This document shows positions 10,114-21,715 of a DNA stretch of 64,000 bases, piece by piece. Each line of letters opens with the position of its first letter. Within the stretch, counting starts at the first letter, position 1. The notes beneath the pieces were generated by a model. The model was not told the origin of the DNA. It was given only the letters and a program-made list of their open reading frames with translations, and made no database searches. Origin of the DNA: Trissonchulus latispiculum (Eukaryota > Nematoda > Enoplea > Enoplida > Ironidae); assembly GCA_030248195.1 (NCBI GenBank), contig JASAND010017931.1, forward strand, positions 1-64,000. Direction: 5' to 3'. The position numbers and the translations under genes were made by a program.

Positions 10114-10184
10114 GTTCGAGTCGGGATTCGAACCCGGGTTATTCAGGCCAACGTCTGATGCTCTAACCACTGAGCGCCTCGAAC
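10114..10184 (-). tRNA. tRNA-like sequence, probably pseudogene or SINE head
   Basis: Read on the minus strand this 71-base segment has a perfect 7-bp acceptor pairing (GTTCGAG with CTCGAAC), a D arm GCTC/GAGC with an AGTGGTTA loop, and a T arm CGGG-TTCGAAT-CCCG. The A- and B-box promoter elements (AGTGGTTAGAGC, GGGTTCGAATCCC) are intact. The anticodon arm is poor: a 4-bp stem (TCAG/CTGA) with an 8-base loop and no clean U33, so no anticodon can be assigned. A decayed tRNA or tRNA-derived SINE is more likely than a working gene. Confidence 0.5.
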
Positions 10185-10189
10185 TTAAA

Positions 10190-12430
10190 ATTGAACTGGT
10201 TCAAGTAGCTTATGTGCTGAAGTCTATGCAACCACTGTGTATGTGAAAAGAACAAAGTACACCGCATGTACAAATTACGCATATGTAGGCTTAAACTTTA
10301 AGCACGAATTTCTCACTTTCTACTGAACGGTTTGAGCTATTTTCAAAAGGAAAATATTCAGTTTCTCACGCTCTACAAAATGATCTAACTTTTGTAACAA
10401 ATGGTTAAATATTAGTTAGTAAACACAACAAAGCTAACGTTAACACAGGAAGTGTTAAGGCTGCGCAATTGTTCAAATTGCGCACTGTTCAGTAAAACTT
10501 TAATTAATAATTTCTTACTAACTACTGAATACTTTTTGGTACTGTAAGCGTAAAAAATGTCCAGCTTTTCAAGCTCTACAAGAATATGTAACTTTTGTCC
10601 AAATTCGTGTTCATCAAAGTTTTGCTAATTTATATACCGATTTTGCACGAGTACTGATATGTGCTCGTGTGAAAGGGTGGTTGTACGTGCGACTTCCACT
10701 CGGCTGGCTGCTGGGGTTGCCAGCGCCGGGTTGCCAGCGCCGGATCGATTAGCGGTTCGGTACGTCCCCTGTTAGGGCACTAGGATAGGTGGGAGGTAGA
10801 TTTAGAAGTAGAAGTAGTTCGGTAGCTTTTTAGGTCGGTAAGTAGGGACTGCGTAGAATGGCTGCTGAGACAGTGAGTGAGTGAGTGAGTTTTTGTATTT
10901 TTGTACCAAACTTAATCCAATCTAACTTTATGCGAAAACTCACTCACAAGAATAGTAGTTTAATTTTAACTTATAATTTAGTTAGTTCATTAGGTAATTA
11001 GACTTAAGGTGACTTTCTTCTGTTCATTAAGTAATATTTAAGTGTCCTAGTATGTAAATAATATTAACAAGTATAACTGTTTAGCTACGCAATTATTAGT
11101 TTAATTAGTTAGCGAACCATTGAATAACCTAATAAATCTTCCAATACTAAAATTGTCCACAAGTTTGATGTTCTAAATGTATTCAGCATCTCCAATCACT
11201 CACAGGAAACAAACAGGTTTCCCTCGACAAAACAGGGAAATCTGGCCCAAGATTAGGCCACAACAAGGAACGTGCTAAAGTATTTCGGCTTCTGTAGAGA
11301 GAGACCATGTCAAGTTCAGTCAAAATAACCATTTTTAACCCGAACTGATCCGAAGGGTCAGGATAATGCAAGTAAATCAATTAATTTTGTCAAAACACGG
11401 CCCAAAGCTAAGAAGTATTCAACTTTCGTACAATACCAAGTCAATTCGTCAACATCAGAACTCAAATGGGCCCAAAAGGCACATTTGGGCCTAGACGGCC
11501 ACGTGAGTGAGTAATAGTTGCTGGGTTCGATTCCCACTGTTATATTATGTGCTAATGGGTTTTAACCCATTTGATTCAGGTGCGGATCCTGAGCCGAACC
11601 TGCCCCGCCGAGTCTGAACGATTTTGAGATACTTAAAGCCAGTGGCTTCATCTGGAGGACGGAGTCAGTCTGGATCAGTCACTCATTGGAATTACTAAGA
11701 TTGATTAGTGCAGCAGACTTTTCGGAGGATACATTGGCCGGCGGTACAATACAGCTGTTGGATTAAGGCAGAGACATTTTGCAGCGTTCCGACCTAATCA
11801 TTTGGGGAAAACTGAATTGTCGTCAAAAAAGGCGAAAACGAAACACAGTTCCTTTTGGTCGTTTAAAGCGGACATTTTAAAAGTTATCAAAACAATCTCT
11901 ATTCTTTTTGTCGTCACTCCCCTGTCTATTGGCTTAATACCCGACCCTGATCCTTTAATCCTGAAGAAGAGAAGAATCGAAAGACTATAAGAACTTTTAT
12001 AACTTCTGTTAATTAGGAATAGGTAAGGAAGGACTACCGAATCTCCCAAACTTTTCGTCACATCCTCAAATTTTCATCTGCATAGCATCCCTGAACCGTG
12101 TGTCGGAGCGAAAGCAGTGACCGACTTTTGGGGGCTCACCCAAAGACCGACCCTAGGTTAACTTCTGTTATCATAGACTGTTTTGTAGATTTTGTGGTAA
12201 CTTGATAAGTCCTACTGTAAAAGGCGGATAAAGAGTTTTGGTAATACACATCGGTTTGATGGTTTCGAATTTGCATTAGCGATAGTACTTGGCTGAGTTA
12301 ATTTAAGGGATATATGAGTCTAAGGTCCAAAAGAGACCAAGTCCCCAACTATCAAGTTTAACTATCCTACATCTGCTAACTACATTGTGTAATATTATCC
12401 CAAATTGGGATAATATTGATAATAAACAGA
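10190..12430. other. Non-coding stretch with weak SINE-like traces
   Basis: No gene seen. A direct duplication of GGGTTGCCAGCGCCGG lies at about 10714-10745 and a GTGA tetranucleotide run at about 10872-10890. A B-box-like GGGTTCGATTCC occurs at about 11523. Open frames around 11800-12060 on both strands have no recognisable domain. Confidence 0.5.
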
Positions 12431-12475
12431 AAAGAGTATCTGGCAACTCTGGTACAGTAACCTTTGTACTGTACT

Positions 12476-12658
12476 GTTTTATGTTATTATTTGAATTGCA
12501 AGTGATTGTAGTATCTTAATCCTTTATGTTATTATTTGAATTGCACGGGATTGTAGTATCTTAATCTTTTATGTTATTCTTTGAATCGCACGGAATTGTA
12601 ATATCTTAATCTTGAGTCCACGGAATTGTAATATCTTAATCTTGAGTCCACGAAATAA
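12476..12658. repeat. Tandem repeat, unit shrinking from about 60 to 29 bp
   Basis: Copies of TTATGTTATT.TTTGAATTGCACGG.ATTGTA.TATCTTAATC, followed by two shorter copies of CACGGAATTGTAATATCTTAATCTTGAGTC. Confidence 0.85.
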
Positions 12659-12718
12659 TCATAATTGTATTGGTTTTATTAAATTATCTGTGTGCTAGCT
12701 ACTGAGTCTTATCACGAG

Positions 12719-12829
12719 CAATAAAGGCGCGTTTGCCTTCGCATACGGTGCGTTTACCGTTGAGCCTTAATATAAGCAAATAAAGGCGCGTTTGCCGTCG
12801 AATACGGTGCGTTTACCGTTTAGCCACTA
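12719..12829. repeat. Two 60-bp direct repeats
   Basis: Two near-identical units containing AATAAAGGCGCGTTTGCC, then ACGGTGCGTTTACCGTT. Each contains the imperfect inversion ACGGTGCGTTTACCGT. Confidence 0.8.
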
Positions 12830-13224
12830 ATCACAGGAATCCAGGACGGAATCAAAACCAGTAAGTTTTCCTGGCAATCTCTATCTCGAAGATTCAGTGC
12901 AGAAGTCATCCCAAAGCCAGTGCTATTCACGGAAGCAAGTGCTGACCCCGCTTGCTGTTCAATTGGAAATTATCAAGGAAGCAAGTGCTGACCCCTCTTG
13001 CTGTCCGGTTGGAAATCAACTCAGGAGCCTCAAACGAACTCACCGACGAAGACCCCAACCAAGGTTGGCCGCAGAGAATCTCTGATTTTGGAACACCACC
13101 TTTCAGAGATCTGGTGCTTAAGTCTGTCTCATTGCGAGCAGACGTGCTGACCTTCCGTGTAATTGAGAGATTAGAGCCTAGAGCAGATCGCGTCTTGGAT
13201 CTTGCTCACTTCATTACAAATGAC

Positions 13225-13835
13225 AATTTTGAAATTTGACCTATGGTCACCCATGGTTCCGGCCAAGGGTCAGCACGGAGGTTAAGAAATAGAGCTAAAC
13301 TACGGTCATTTTTGGAATCTATGACCCCGAAAACCCCCTAGATAAAGTTTTTCTAGCGAAAATAGACAACTTTGAAATTTGACCTTTGGTCGACCATGGT
13401 TCCGGTTATAGGTCCCTTAGAGCATGGAGGTTAGGAAATAGAGCAAAACTAAGGTCATTTTTGAAATCTCCGACCCTGAAAACCCTCTAGATAAAGTTTT
13501 TCGGACCAAAATGGTCAAGTTTGAAATTTGACCTTGGGTCGACCATGGCCAGGGGTCAGCATGGAGCTTTGATCTTAGCAAAAATCTAAGCTAATTTTTG
13601 AAATCTACGACAGCAAATTACCCCTAGACAAAGTTTTTCCAACGAAAATGTTCAATTTTCAAATTTGAACTTTGGTCGACCATGGTTCCGGTTACAGGTC
13701 CCTTAGAGCACGGAGGTTAGGAAATAGAACAAAACTAAGGTCATTTTTGAAGTCCCCGACCCTGAAAACCCCCCAGATAAAGTTTTCCGGGCGAAAAGGG
13801 TCAACTTTGAAATTTGACCTTGGGTCGACCGTGGT
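13225..13835. repeat. Tandem array of about 145-bp units
   Basis: Four full units and a fifth partial one, each starting near GAAATTTGACC and containing GACCATGGTTCCGG, GGAGGTTAGGAAATAGAGC, CATTTTTGAAATC and AAAGTTTTTC. Spacing is about 142-150 bp. A dispersed relative lies at about 2730-2870. Confidence 0.85.
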
Positions 13836-13847
13836 TCCGGTCATATC

Positions 13848-14045
13848 CTCCACAACCTCCTCCCAATTTCCTCCACAACCCAGAAAACCCCCTCCCAACT
13901 CCACAACCCTCAAAACCCCCTCCCAACTCCACAACCCTCAAAACCCCCTCCCAACTCCACAACCCCAAAAACCCCCCTCCCAACTTTCCGCCACAACCCC
14001 CTCCCAATTTTCCTCCACAACCACCAAAACCCCCTCCCAATTCTA
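13848..14045. repeat. C-rich minisatellite (CCTCCCAACTCCACAACCC)
   Basis: About seven copies of a roughly 29-bp C/A-rich unit, strongly strand-asymmetric. Pro-rich and Gly-rich frames through it are repeat artefacts. Confidence 0.9.
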
Positions 14046-14049
14046 CACC

Positions 14050-14860
14050 ATTTTATCACCTATTACTACTAATACATGACACAAACGCGGGAATTAACCC
14101 AACAACTATTACTCACATATGCGGCTTTCTGACTCAAAATTTGGAAATTCATTGAATTTATCTACATATTATTTCGTTGAAGATAACCAAGTTGGAAATT
14201 ATTTGATCCGATCTTTGAAAGGAATGAAGTTGAGTGCAAGTTACTCACTTTTCAATATTGTAGCAAACCGATTATACCGATTGAAATGCAAGAAATCGCT
14301 CATATGACATAAATGCGAACTATTAATAGGCTCGCGTACAAATTGAGTTAAGCTACAAATTCAGGGCCTTTATTAGCAGAGAATCACCAATTTCACGTAT
14401 ATTAATCGTATGGCCTGTTCTAGGATTACCATACAGAAATGTTCTCCTTTTTATAGACGACTTGATATTGGTTTATCCATATCTCTTTATTAGCGTTGAG
14501 TTTTAGGTTGAGCGTTCTCAATTTTGAGTGATTTGAGTGATTTCTCAACGAGCGAGTCGTGAGTAATAAACCAGTCAAAGCTGCAAAAAGCGGCAAACTT
14601 CAAAGAAAATGGAAAAACAAATGTTTGGAATAAAATACTTATTTCTCAACCGATTTTTATCGTTCTTGTGCCAATCGATGCGTCCTCGGATGGGAAAATT
14701 TTTGTGAAAGAATGAGCTGAATTGCTTGAACAGTCCGGAAAATTTCCTCGAAAAACCGATATTTCAGAATTTTTTAAATTTTAGAAAACTTTAAGTTTTA
14801 TAAAAATGTTCGTCTCGCTGCAAGGATTCCGAAAATATATGGTTTTATGGGGTTACGACG
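14050..14860. other. AT-rich non-coding stretch
   Basis: No gene, RNA or clear repeat recognised. A short frame at 14119-14307 has no domain or splice context. Confidence 0.5.
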
Positions 14861-14869
14861 TATATTTAG

Positions 14870-15197
14870 TTCACTGGAGGCCTTGCAGATTTTGTACAGA
14901 CATTTTTGTGTCAGACTTTAGTGCACCTTCGTGTAGCTCCAAAGCTTCCTTCACTGGTGCTCAAAAATATGTAACCATTTTGATTGCAGAATGCAGACAG
15001 CCGACGACCGCGTAAAAACTGCCCATCCAGCTGCTTAAATAGGAGCTGCCAAACCTAATTTGCATATTGTCTCTCAAAAAACAGCCCTATAAGCTACATA
15101 GCCCTATGTTGAAGATAAGGCTTCTGAATGGAGAAATGATTCATACTGCAATGGACATACTAAAACTCTTTTTATACATTCCTGCTCCAGCAGGAAA
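14870..15197 (-). mobile_element. Partial copy of the CCTGCT-hairpin element
   Basis: Shares CACTGGTGCTCAAA, GCTGCTTAAATAGG, CCTAATTTGCATA and TTGAAGATA.GGCTTCTGAA with the copy at 35535-35929, and ends in the same hairpin, ATTCCTGCT-CC-AGCAGGAA. The other terminus (CCCCAAAAGGGG hairpin) is missing, so this copy is truncated. Confidence 0.6.
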
Positions 15198-15950
15198 ACA
15201 AATCAATTAAGTAGGGGGTTTTAAGGGGGTTATTTTCTAGTTATTACATAATTGCTATTCGATTTGCATTTAAAGTCAATTACACATTTAGCTACTACAC
15301 AAAACAAGGTTGCGAAACGCGTTTTTGTTTGAATAAATGGGTGAATTCATTGCTAATGTAGGTTGTGTCTGACTTGGCGTTGCTTGCTGTATCTACATAA
15401 TGTGACATTATCAGTAAATAGCTGTTTGCAAATAATCTTATTTTTGGCGATAGCCCTTTCAAAAATATTGTAAGTACAGTTTGGTTGTTCGTGCTTTCTA
15501 TCAGCTGTTTTAGGGGGAAGAGAAACTGTGGCGATTACTATGGTATCTATTCTTTTGGAGGTAAACCAAACTCTCATATACGTTTGCCGTTATCAGTAGA
15601 ATTGGGATTGGAGCAGTTTTAGGGTATCTATGGTTGTGATCTTGAGAAAGATACAAGATAATAGAGAAACCTGCTAAAATTTAAATCCGTAAATTGGTAG
15701 TTAAATTGCTGCTTGTTTCGACTTGGACCAGCTCCGAGTTGGTAAAGGTAAGAAGAAAAAGGTGACCTCTGGAGAATATCCCAATCCTTGCTTCAGAGAC
15801 AAGGGGTGCCGCTGCTCATCCCAGGATACACAGCTGTAGAGCCAGGAGTGTCATCTCAAATGATGACTACATCCGTGGAAGGGTGGCTGGCCCTTCAAGA
15901 CTTTACGCCCTACACGGACTCCTGTCAGCTACGTACCCTCCCACAATAGT

Positions 15951-16424
15951 GGTACCAAGAGTTTACAAAGGAAGAGTGAGACACTCGGCTCTTCCTTGTG
16001 CTTTAAGCTTGCGAGATGCTCGGCACATTAAGGCCGAAATCTCGGGGTGTGGTACCACTTTACCGTTGTTAACCATATTTTTATATGCGTTTGAACTAAA
16101 ACGCATCTGATTTCTAACGGCATACGGTAGCTAAAAATCAACCAATCAGAAAAGAGCTAAACGCTTTTAGAAACTTGTACGTGTAATTGGGACCCCCACC
16201 GTGATATCGGGGGGGGGTCCGCTTATACACGTAAATTTGACATAAGGTATGGGTATGACATTAGCCAATCAGATGCGTTTTAGTTCGAATGCATAAACAT
16301 ATGGTTAACAAAGATAAGTGATACCCCCCAAGATTTTGGCCTTAATGTGCCGAGCACCTCGCAAGCTTAAAGCACTAGGAAGAGCCGAGTGTCTCACTCT
16401 TCCTTTATAAACTCTTGGTGGTAT
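15951..16424. mobile_element. Palindromic (foldback) element with about 150-bp arms
   Basis: Left arm (about 15951-16105) and right arm (about 16255-16424) are inverted copies. They share ACCAAGAGTTTA.AAAGGAAG, AGTGAGACACTCGGCTCTTC and GTGCTTTAAGCTTGCGAG, with a few percent of mismatches. The short centre holds a GGGACCCCC...GGGGGGGGTCC hairpin. No ORF; non-autonomous. Confidence 0.7.
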
Positions 16425-16435
16425 AGAGAAACTTC

Positions 16436-16580
16436 ATAGAGGTGAGGTTGGCCAGTGGTCGCTCCTCTCGTCAGAGGGTGAAGGATTTGATTCCACAGGA
16501 AGTGGTTGCACCTTTCGTGGGCTGGAAGATGTAGAGATTTACTGTTAGATTAGAATCCAGATCCAGATCCAGATTAGAAC
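16436..16580 (+). mobile_element. SINE-like sequence with tRNA-type promoter
   Basis: TTGGCCAGTGGTCG resembles an A box and GGATTTGATTCC, about 40 bases on, a B box. A small stem (CCTCT with AGAGG) lies between them where an anticodon arm would be. It ends in a CCAGAT-type short repeat tail (ATCCAGATCCAGATCCAG). Confidence 0.4.
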
Positions 16581-16800
16581 ACTGTAAAAAATATTGCATA
16601 ACAGTTATCTATTTTTCTTAGATAGGGAATTTGTGACATCCCAACAAATTAGTTAACTGTTATCTAATAATTTGGGATGGCAGCAAACAGTTAAAATTTG
16701 AGACTTGTTACCAATTTAACTTTCATAGCCTTTACCATAAATTCCAAGGTAACTGTTATCCGTGAAAAATAGAGGGTTGTTACCAAAAATTTAAGGATTA
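16568..16800. repeat. Dispersed AACAGTTATCTA repeat, copy 1
   Basis: Contains several direct and inverted occurrences of TAACAGTTATCTA and TAACTGTTATC. A second region with the same motifs lies at 20880-21032. Confidence 0.55.
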
Positions 16801-17575
16801 CTAGTATTTATTAGTTTTTTGTTCAAATTAGAATAATTGCGGAAAGCGAATATGCTCCCTAATACTGTGCCGAATAGAGGCACATCACAGATCACAGACG
16901 ATAGGAACCGGATAATGCTCTTCGATCTTTAATTTTCATTTAGATGTTTGGTTGAGAATCATCCTGTAGGATACTGAAATATCCACAATATTCACTGCCA
17001 GCCATCCAATTCACCGCTTTGGATATTAGCAATCAAAACGTTGCTAGCTATCCAGCCATTTGAATTGGATGGCTTCCAATTCCAATAAAAAGGGATTTCA
17101 CCCCTTTTTATTGGGTTTAGACCCTGCCATCGGTACCCCCGAAGGTACATACGTTATGGCCAAAAAAGATTGCTTCCATCCACTGTTCTGTAAACAGAAG
17201 CAGTAGGAGCAAATATGTCAGAAAATATTGACATGGAACTTGAAAAACTTGTTTGTTTCTCTCCTTTATATAGTGCTCGATGCGGTATCAGCGTATCGAG
17301 TACTTGCGTAACAAAAGTTACTGCTTGAAGTGGTTCAGCTGGATGAAACCTGCTTTGCTGATGCAGCAAAATTTATGGGGTCAAACAGTGCAGCTGACTG
17401 TGACAGCGTCTGGATACCCAGACTAAAATGTTCATAACTTGCTCAATTTTGGGAGTTTTGCAGAGATCTATAGATCATTTTGAAGCTCATAATGAGCTGA
17501 ATCGTTTTATGAAATCAAATCGTGGAAAATCAGTTCTGTCAACCAGCTATTCTGCATGTGCATATATACATTTTA
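16800..17575. other. Non-coding stretch with weak open frames
   Basis: Open frames overlap on both strands around 17154-17370, one ending in an LFWP-like C-terminus on the minus strand. Neither has a recognisable domain or splice context, so no gene is called. Confidence 0.4.
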
Positions 17576-17583
17576 ATATTTAA

Positions 17584-19024
17584 GGGGGGTCCATCATGAA
17601 AAATTTTTAGGTGACCTATTTCGCTCGTTTTCACACATAAGTTAGCCACATATGTCGTGCATATCAAGTTTAAATTTTGAGTTGTTTTGTTCAGTTTTCC
17701 GTAAGTTACGAGCCATCAAGTGTGTGCAATTTGAATATGAGCGAGCACAAGGGTGCTGCAGCCAGCTGAGGCAAATTTTCGCAAATCAACTCTATATTTT
17801 TAGCTTATTTTGTTATACACCTTTAAAGACTATTAAGAAAAGCATTTTCGTACAGTTTCCAGCCGGATGGGCTTGATCAGAAGCTTCTCTAAAGAATTTC
17901 TCGGAGAAACACGGCCCTTGTTCCTCCTGATTTAATGAAACATTTAACAGCGGTTTGATTTAATGAAACATTTGATTTAATGAAACATTTAAATAGAAGC
18001 ATTTGCGACACATAGTTCTATGAGAAGAATTCATCCCTGCAATGAGTGCTTTCGATTGATGTATAATATGCCATATTTTGAAAAAATTTAAAAATCGCTG
18101 TTTTGAGAAATTCTGGGTTCGAGGGTCCCGTTTGGCACGCTGAGAAGTACTGGACGCAGCCATACGTGTGCTTGGGGGGGTTTGGGGTTTCACCCCCAGG
18201 ACTCGGGTTCTCGCACCCCCCCCAGAATCCGGATTTTTCCGGTAAAAAACCGGAAAAATCCGGTTTTTCGGCGGCCTTCGGCCGCCCTTCACCCCCCCCC
18301 CAGAACTTCCCCTCCTGCACATGTCTGGATGCAGCTATCAGCATAATTCATGCTGCAAATAGATCCGAAGACATGAATACACAAGTTGGAATAGAAAATA
18401 GGCAGTTTAGGATCATACTGTTGTCGGAATTTTGCCAAGTTTTCGAAAAACCCGAAATTTTAAAAATTTTGCTAAAAATGCCCATTTTTGCGCCAAAAAA
18501 ACTCAAAACTGGGAGAACATACAATAGAACCATTGGCATCAATGGAACTACCAATTCAAGTACTACGGAACCCTGGAGTCAGAATTTCTATTTAGGCCTC
18601 TGAATTGGAGCAATTTGCAATTCTTTCCGAAGACCCCACTTTTCAGCTGCAAAAAACGTTGGATTTTGACGATTTTCCACTGTTTTCGATAAATAAAAAA
18701 CTTTTTAAAAATTTTAGGGGCTTAAATCAAAATTCTACTTCCAGCGTACCGCAGTTTATGATTATAGCTACATTATAAATACAAAATTATGCAGGATACT
18801 ACTGCTCGTCGAGAGATTTTTTGGCGCAAGAATAAAATCACCACTTTTTCTGTTTCCTATGTTTAACATATGCGGACCTCAACTTTGAGGTGAAATTGTT
18901 CAACAACCGTAAGAGATACGATTTTAATTTGAAAACTCGTTAAAATATCCCACTCAAAGAGCATTATATGTGAAAATGAGCGAAATCTGAGATGGTCGAA
19001 AAATTGACCAAAATGGACCCCCCC
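17584..19024. mobile_element. TTAA-flanked 1.44-kb element
   Basis: TTAA at 17580-17583 and 19025-19028. Termini GGGGGGTCCA and its complement, followed by alignable inverted subterminal sequence (CGCTC.TTTTCACA). The interior includes a GC-rich block with poly-G/poly-C runs (18160-18310) and no transposase. A fragment of the right half recurs at about 21715-21950, and an inverted scrap at about 45600-45690. Confidence 0.6.
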
Positions 19025-19429
19025 TTAAGTGGGTTGGGCTGCCAGGGTCAAAAATTCTACCTAGAAGATTTACCTCAAAGCGCGCCCAGTGATAGCTCTT
19101 AGAATTTTACGCAATCTATTAAAATTTCAGATGATTTCGGCCTGGAATAAAAAGGCTGTAGCTATTCAAAATTTTCACTTTCTGTTTAAAACGGGCCAAA
19201 ACGGGAACTTTGATAAACTATGGCAAACAAATAACAATCAAATGGAAGTCTGTGGTGAGAAGAGTCGCTTCTTAGAATTGAAAAAGCTATCGATTGATGC
19301 AGCTATTGTGCATATTAGTAAAGTTCGAAAAATGCTGCAAATTGTTAATATTCGGCTTTTCGGGATTGTCTCACAGAACTGATGCATGCGGTTTTAAATG
19401 ACATATATATGCTTTAAACGGTTTCGAGT

Positions 19430-19640
19430 TCAAACGAAAGATGGGACAATGAAAGTTTGAAATCAGGATTGAAAGATGTGAAGAAAAGTGTCCAGGGCGG
19501 GCATCGAACCACTCAGCTTTGGATCTTGAGCAAAACGCTGTACCACTAGCAACGCCCTCGACGTTGAGATTATTTTATTGCGCTGATTTTCAACCTTTTG
19601 GAGTTTACGGAAAACACTGATATTTAACAGGATCAGAATT
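19430..19640 (-). mobile_element. tRNA-derived SINE-like copy 1
   Basis: The minus strand reads as a tRNA-like head at about 19496-19556, with GGGCG/CGCCC acceptor pairing, CTAGTGGTAC D-loop region and GTGGTTCGATGCC T arm. Flanking sequence (AATCAGGATTGAAAGA and CTGATTTCAACCTTT) is shared with the copy at 37540-37710. Confidence 0.55.
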
Positions 19641-19664
19641 TTAACTTTAGAATTAGATTAGAAT

Positions 19665-20060
19665 TTTAATTTTAATCATTTAACTGAAATTCAAAAACTG
19701 AAACTTAAACTGAAACTATTTCGTGAGGAGACCTGAAACTGAAAATTTTAGGCGGCCGACTGAAACTGAAACTAGATTGGGTAAAGACCTGAAACTCGGA
19801 CTGAAACTAGTTTCAGTCTTTTTTCAAGACATGAAGATTTGAAGGTTTAAAGCGGTTTTTTCGTTAATACTCTGCAGCGGAAGTATATATAATCATAATT
19901 CATGCATTAATTATGTCTCCAGGCTGGAATCTGCAGTTTTTGAATGAATTAAAACTGAAACTGAAATTCCGACTAAAACTAAAACTGAAGCTGAAACTAT
20001 TTTGGGAAGAGACTTGAAACTGAAACTAACATCGGTTACTAAAACAACACTATGCCTTGA
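19665..20060. repeat. CTGAAACT word array, degraded hAT-like end
   Basis: Two blocks (19675-19820 and 19948-20035) of CTGAAACTGAAACT variants. The right edge AACAACACTA resembles the ends of the other word-array elements. No target duplication found. Confidence 0.45.
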
Positions 20061-20880
20061 GGCGGGCTAAAATCGATGCTAAATTTAAAATTGTGGCTAA
20101 ATTTCGAAACTTTAATCATTTTTTTAATTATACACGGCGGTCAGGACGAAACAAAGTTTCCATGCATGGTATGCTGAGTTTTGACCCGACATCATCAACT
20201 TGAAATGGCTTTATGGGACGGTACATTGTGGAATTCTTTCATTTTTTGCATGAAACCAGTATTATTAAGTGGCAATAGGCGAACTACATAGCTTTTCCAG
20301 CATTGAACTTTAAACTTCTACCATCCCCTAGTTGGCTCTCATCGTTAGTTCTACTGACAACGTCCAAAGCAAATATTGGAAAACAAAAATAGCGTCATTA
20401 AGTTAAGCAAAGTATCGCCTTGTTCCAAGTAACGCTTTGTTCCTGATGCTTTTGCTGTCGTATCACCAAATACGGATAATAATAGTGCAATTTAGACCAA
20501 AACCCAGTGTAGATTGATTAAAGTATTTCTCGGAATCCGAGCCTGGGGTCTGGGGAAAGCCGTCCGGTTCTGGGTCCAGGCTGTGTCTGAAATTATAGAG
20601 CCGGATACAACTTTGCCCCCTCTGCTATCAGGTAAAATTGAGTGTAGGCGCAATTTGAGTACAGTTTCGTAGCTACTAAGGAGCCTCTCCTCTGCCCATG
20701 TTGCTTATTGCCGCTATCATCATAAAACGCCGAAAACTATTAAAATTGGTAACTATCTAAACTATTTAACTTACTTTAAGACTAAAAAATTTTGGCACTT
20801 TCAACAATATTTAATGAGTACAGGTTAGCAATTGCAGTTGAAGTACTAATGCCCAAATTAAAAAGATTGATATTAGCCAA
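20060..20880. other. Non-coding stretch
   Basis: No gene or clear repeat recognised. Confidence 0.5.
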
Positions 20881-21035
20881 CAATATTAGATAACTGTTAT
20901 CTAATTTTCTAGATTTTCAATCAATCCCGAAATAATAGCTAACTGATATCTTTTATATCTGATAACTGTTATCTATTTTTCTTGAATGACAACAGTGATC
21001 ATCGAAAAATAGATAACAGCTAGGAAATTTTTTTA

Positions 21036-21099
21036 CAGCGTGGTAATCGAGATAAGACCCGAGTGTTAACACTCGGGTCTTATCTCGATTACCACGCTG
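21036..21099. repeat. 64-bp perfect palindrome without spacer
   Basis: Two 32-base arms are exact complements meeting at GTT|AAC. The left edge is CAGCGTGGTAATCGAG. The motif at the arm edge (GAACTCAGCGTGGT) recurs at about 27163 with CGAAAACATACC in place of the palindrome centre, and a similar GAACTCTACGTGGT is at about 22043, so the palindrome looks like two ends of a dispersed repeat joined head to head. Confidence 0.9.
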
Positions 21100-21213
21100 A
21101 GTTCAAATATCGCAAAATTTTTAGATTTCGCAAAATTCGATTTTTTTCGGTTTCTAAGGAGGGGCCAAGCGAAACCGAAAACTTTGTCTTCTATTTGGCT
21201 GGAAAGATGCATA

Positions 21214-21360
21214 TAGGGATTTTCGGAACACGAATCTGAAGCTTTTCGTTAACTCAGTATGAACTAAAGATTTAAGCTTAGGATGTAAGCTTATACTGAG
21301 CTAACGAAATGCTGAATCGAAAAACGGACTTCAGATTCATGTTCTACGACCCTAAAAATC
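21214..21360. repeat. Palindromic repeat, copy 1 (ACACGAATCTGAA)
   Basis: Inverted halves: GAACACGAATCTGAAG near 21225 and its variant complement ending near 21342, with CGTTA.CTCAGTAT inside. A second copy lies at about 55980-56140 in a PRDM1 intron. Confidence 0.65.
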
Positions 21361-21421
21361 CTATATACATCTTTTCAGCAAAATGGAAGACAAAAAATTT
21401 TTCGGTTTCCCTTGGTCCCCT

Positions 21422-21715
21422 GTCAGGGGACGTCGACCCATATCTAGCAAAAATTTTTTATAAATATCAAAAATCAATCAAGCCAACAACCAATCAGAGA
21501 AGCTTTTGATTTTTGATTTTTGTTTTTAAGAAATAACGTGTGTAAATGCACAAACATTTGATATTTGATATTTCAAACTTTTTATTCTCTGAGTGAGCGG
21601 ATAAATTTTTGATTTTTGATTTTAAACATTTTCTGCATCTGGTAAAATTAATCAGATTCTTGATTTTTGATATTTATAAAAAATTTTTGCTAGATATGGG
21701 TCGACGTCCCCTGAC
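21422..21715. mobile_element. 294-bp MITE with about 55-bp inverted repeats
   Basis: Starts GTCAGGGGACGTCGACCC and ends in its complement. The arms continue through ATATCTAGCAAAAATTTTTTATA and ATATCAAAAATC. A second, interrupted copy covers about 26390-27093. Confidence 0.75.

Noticed and set aside
11490..11545. tRNA-like A and B boxes on the + strand
   Set aside because: Only the B box (GGTTCGATTCC) is convincing; no acceptor pairing and no second copy found.
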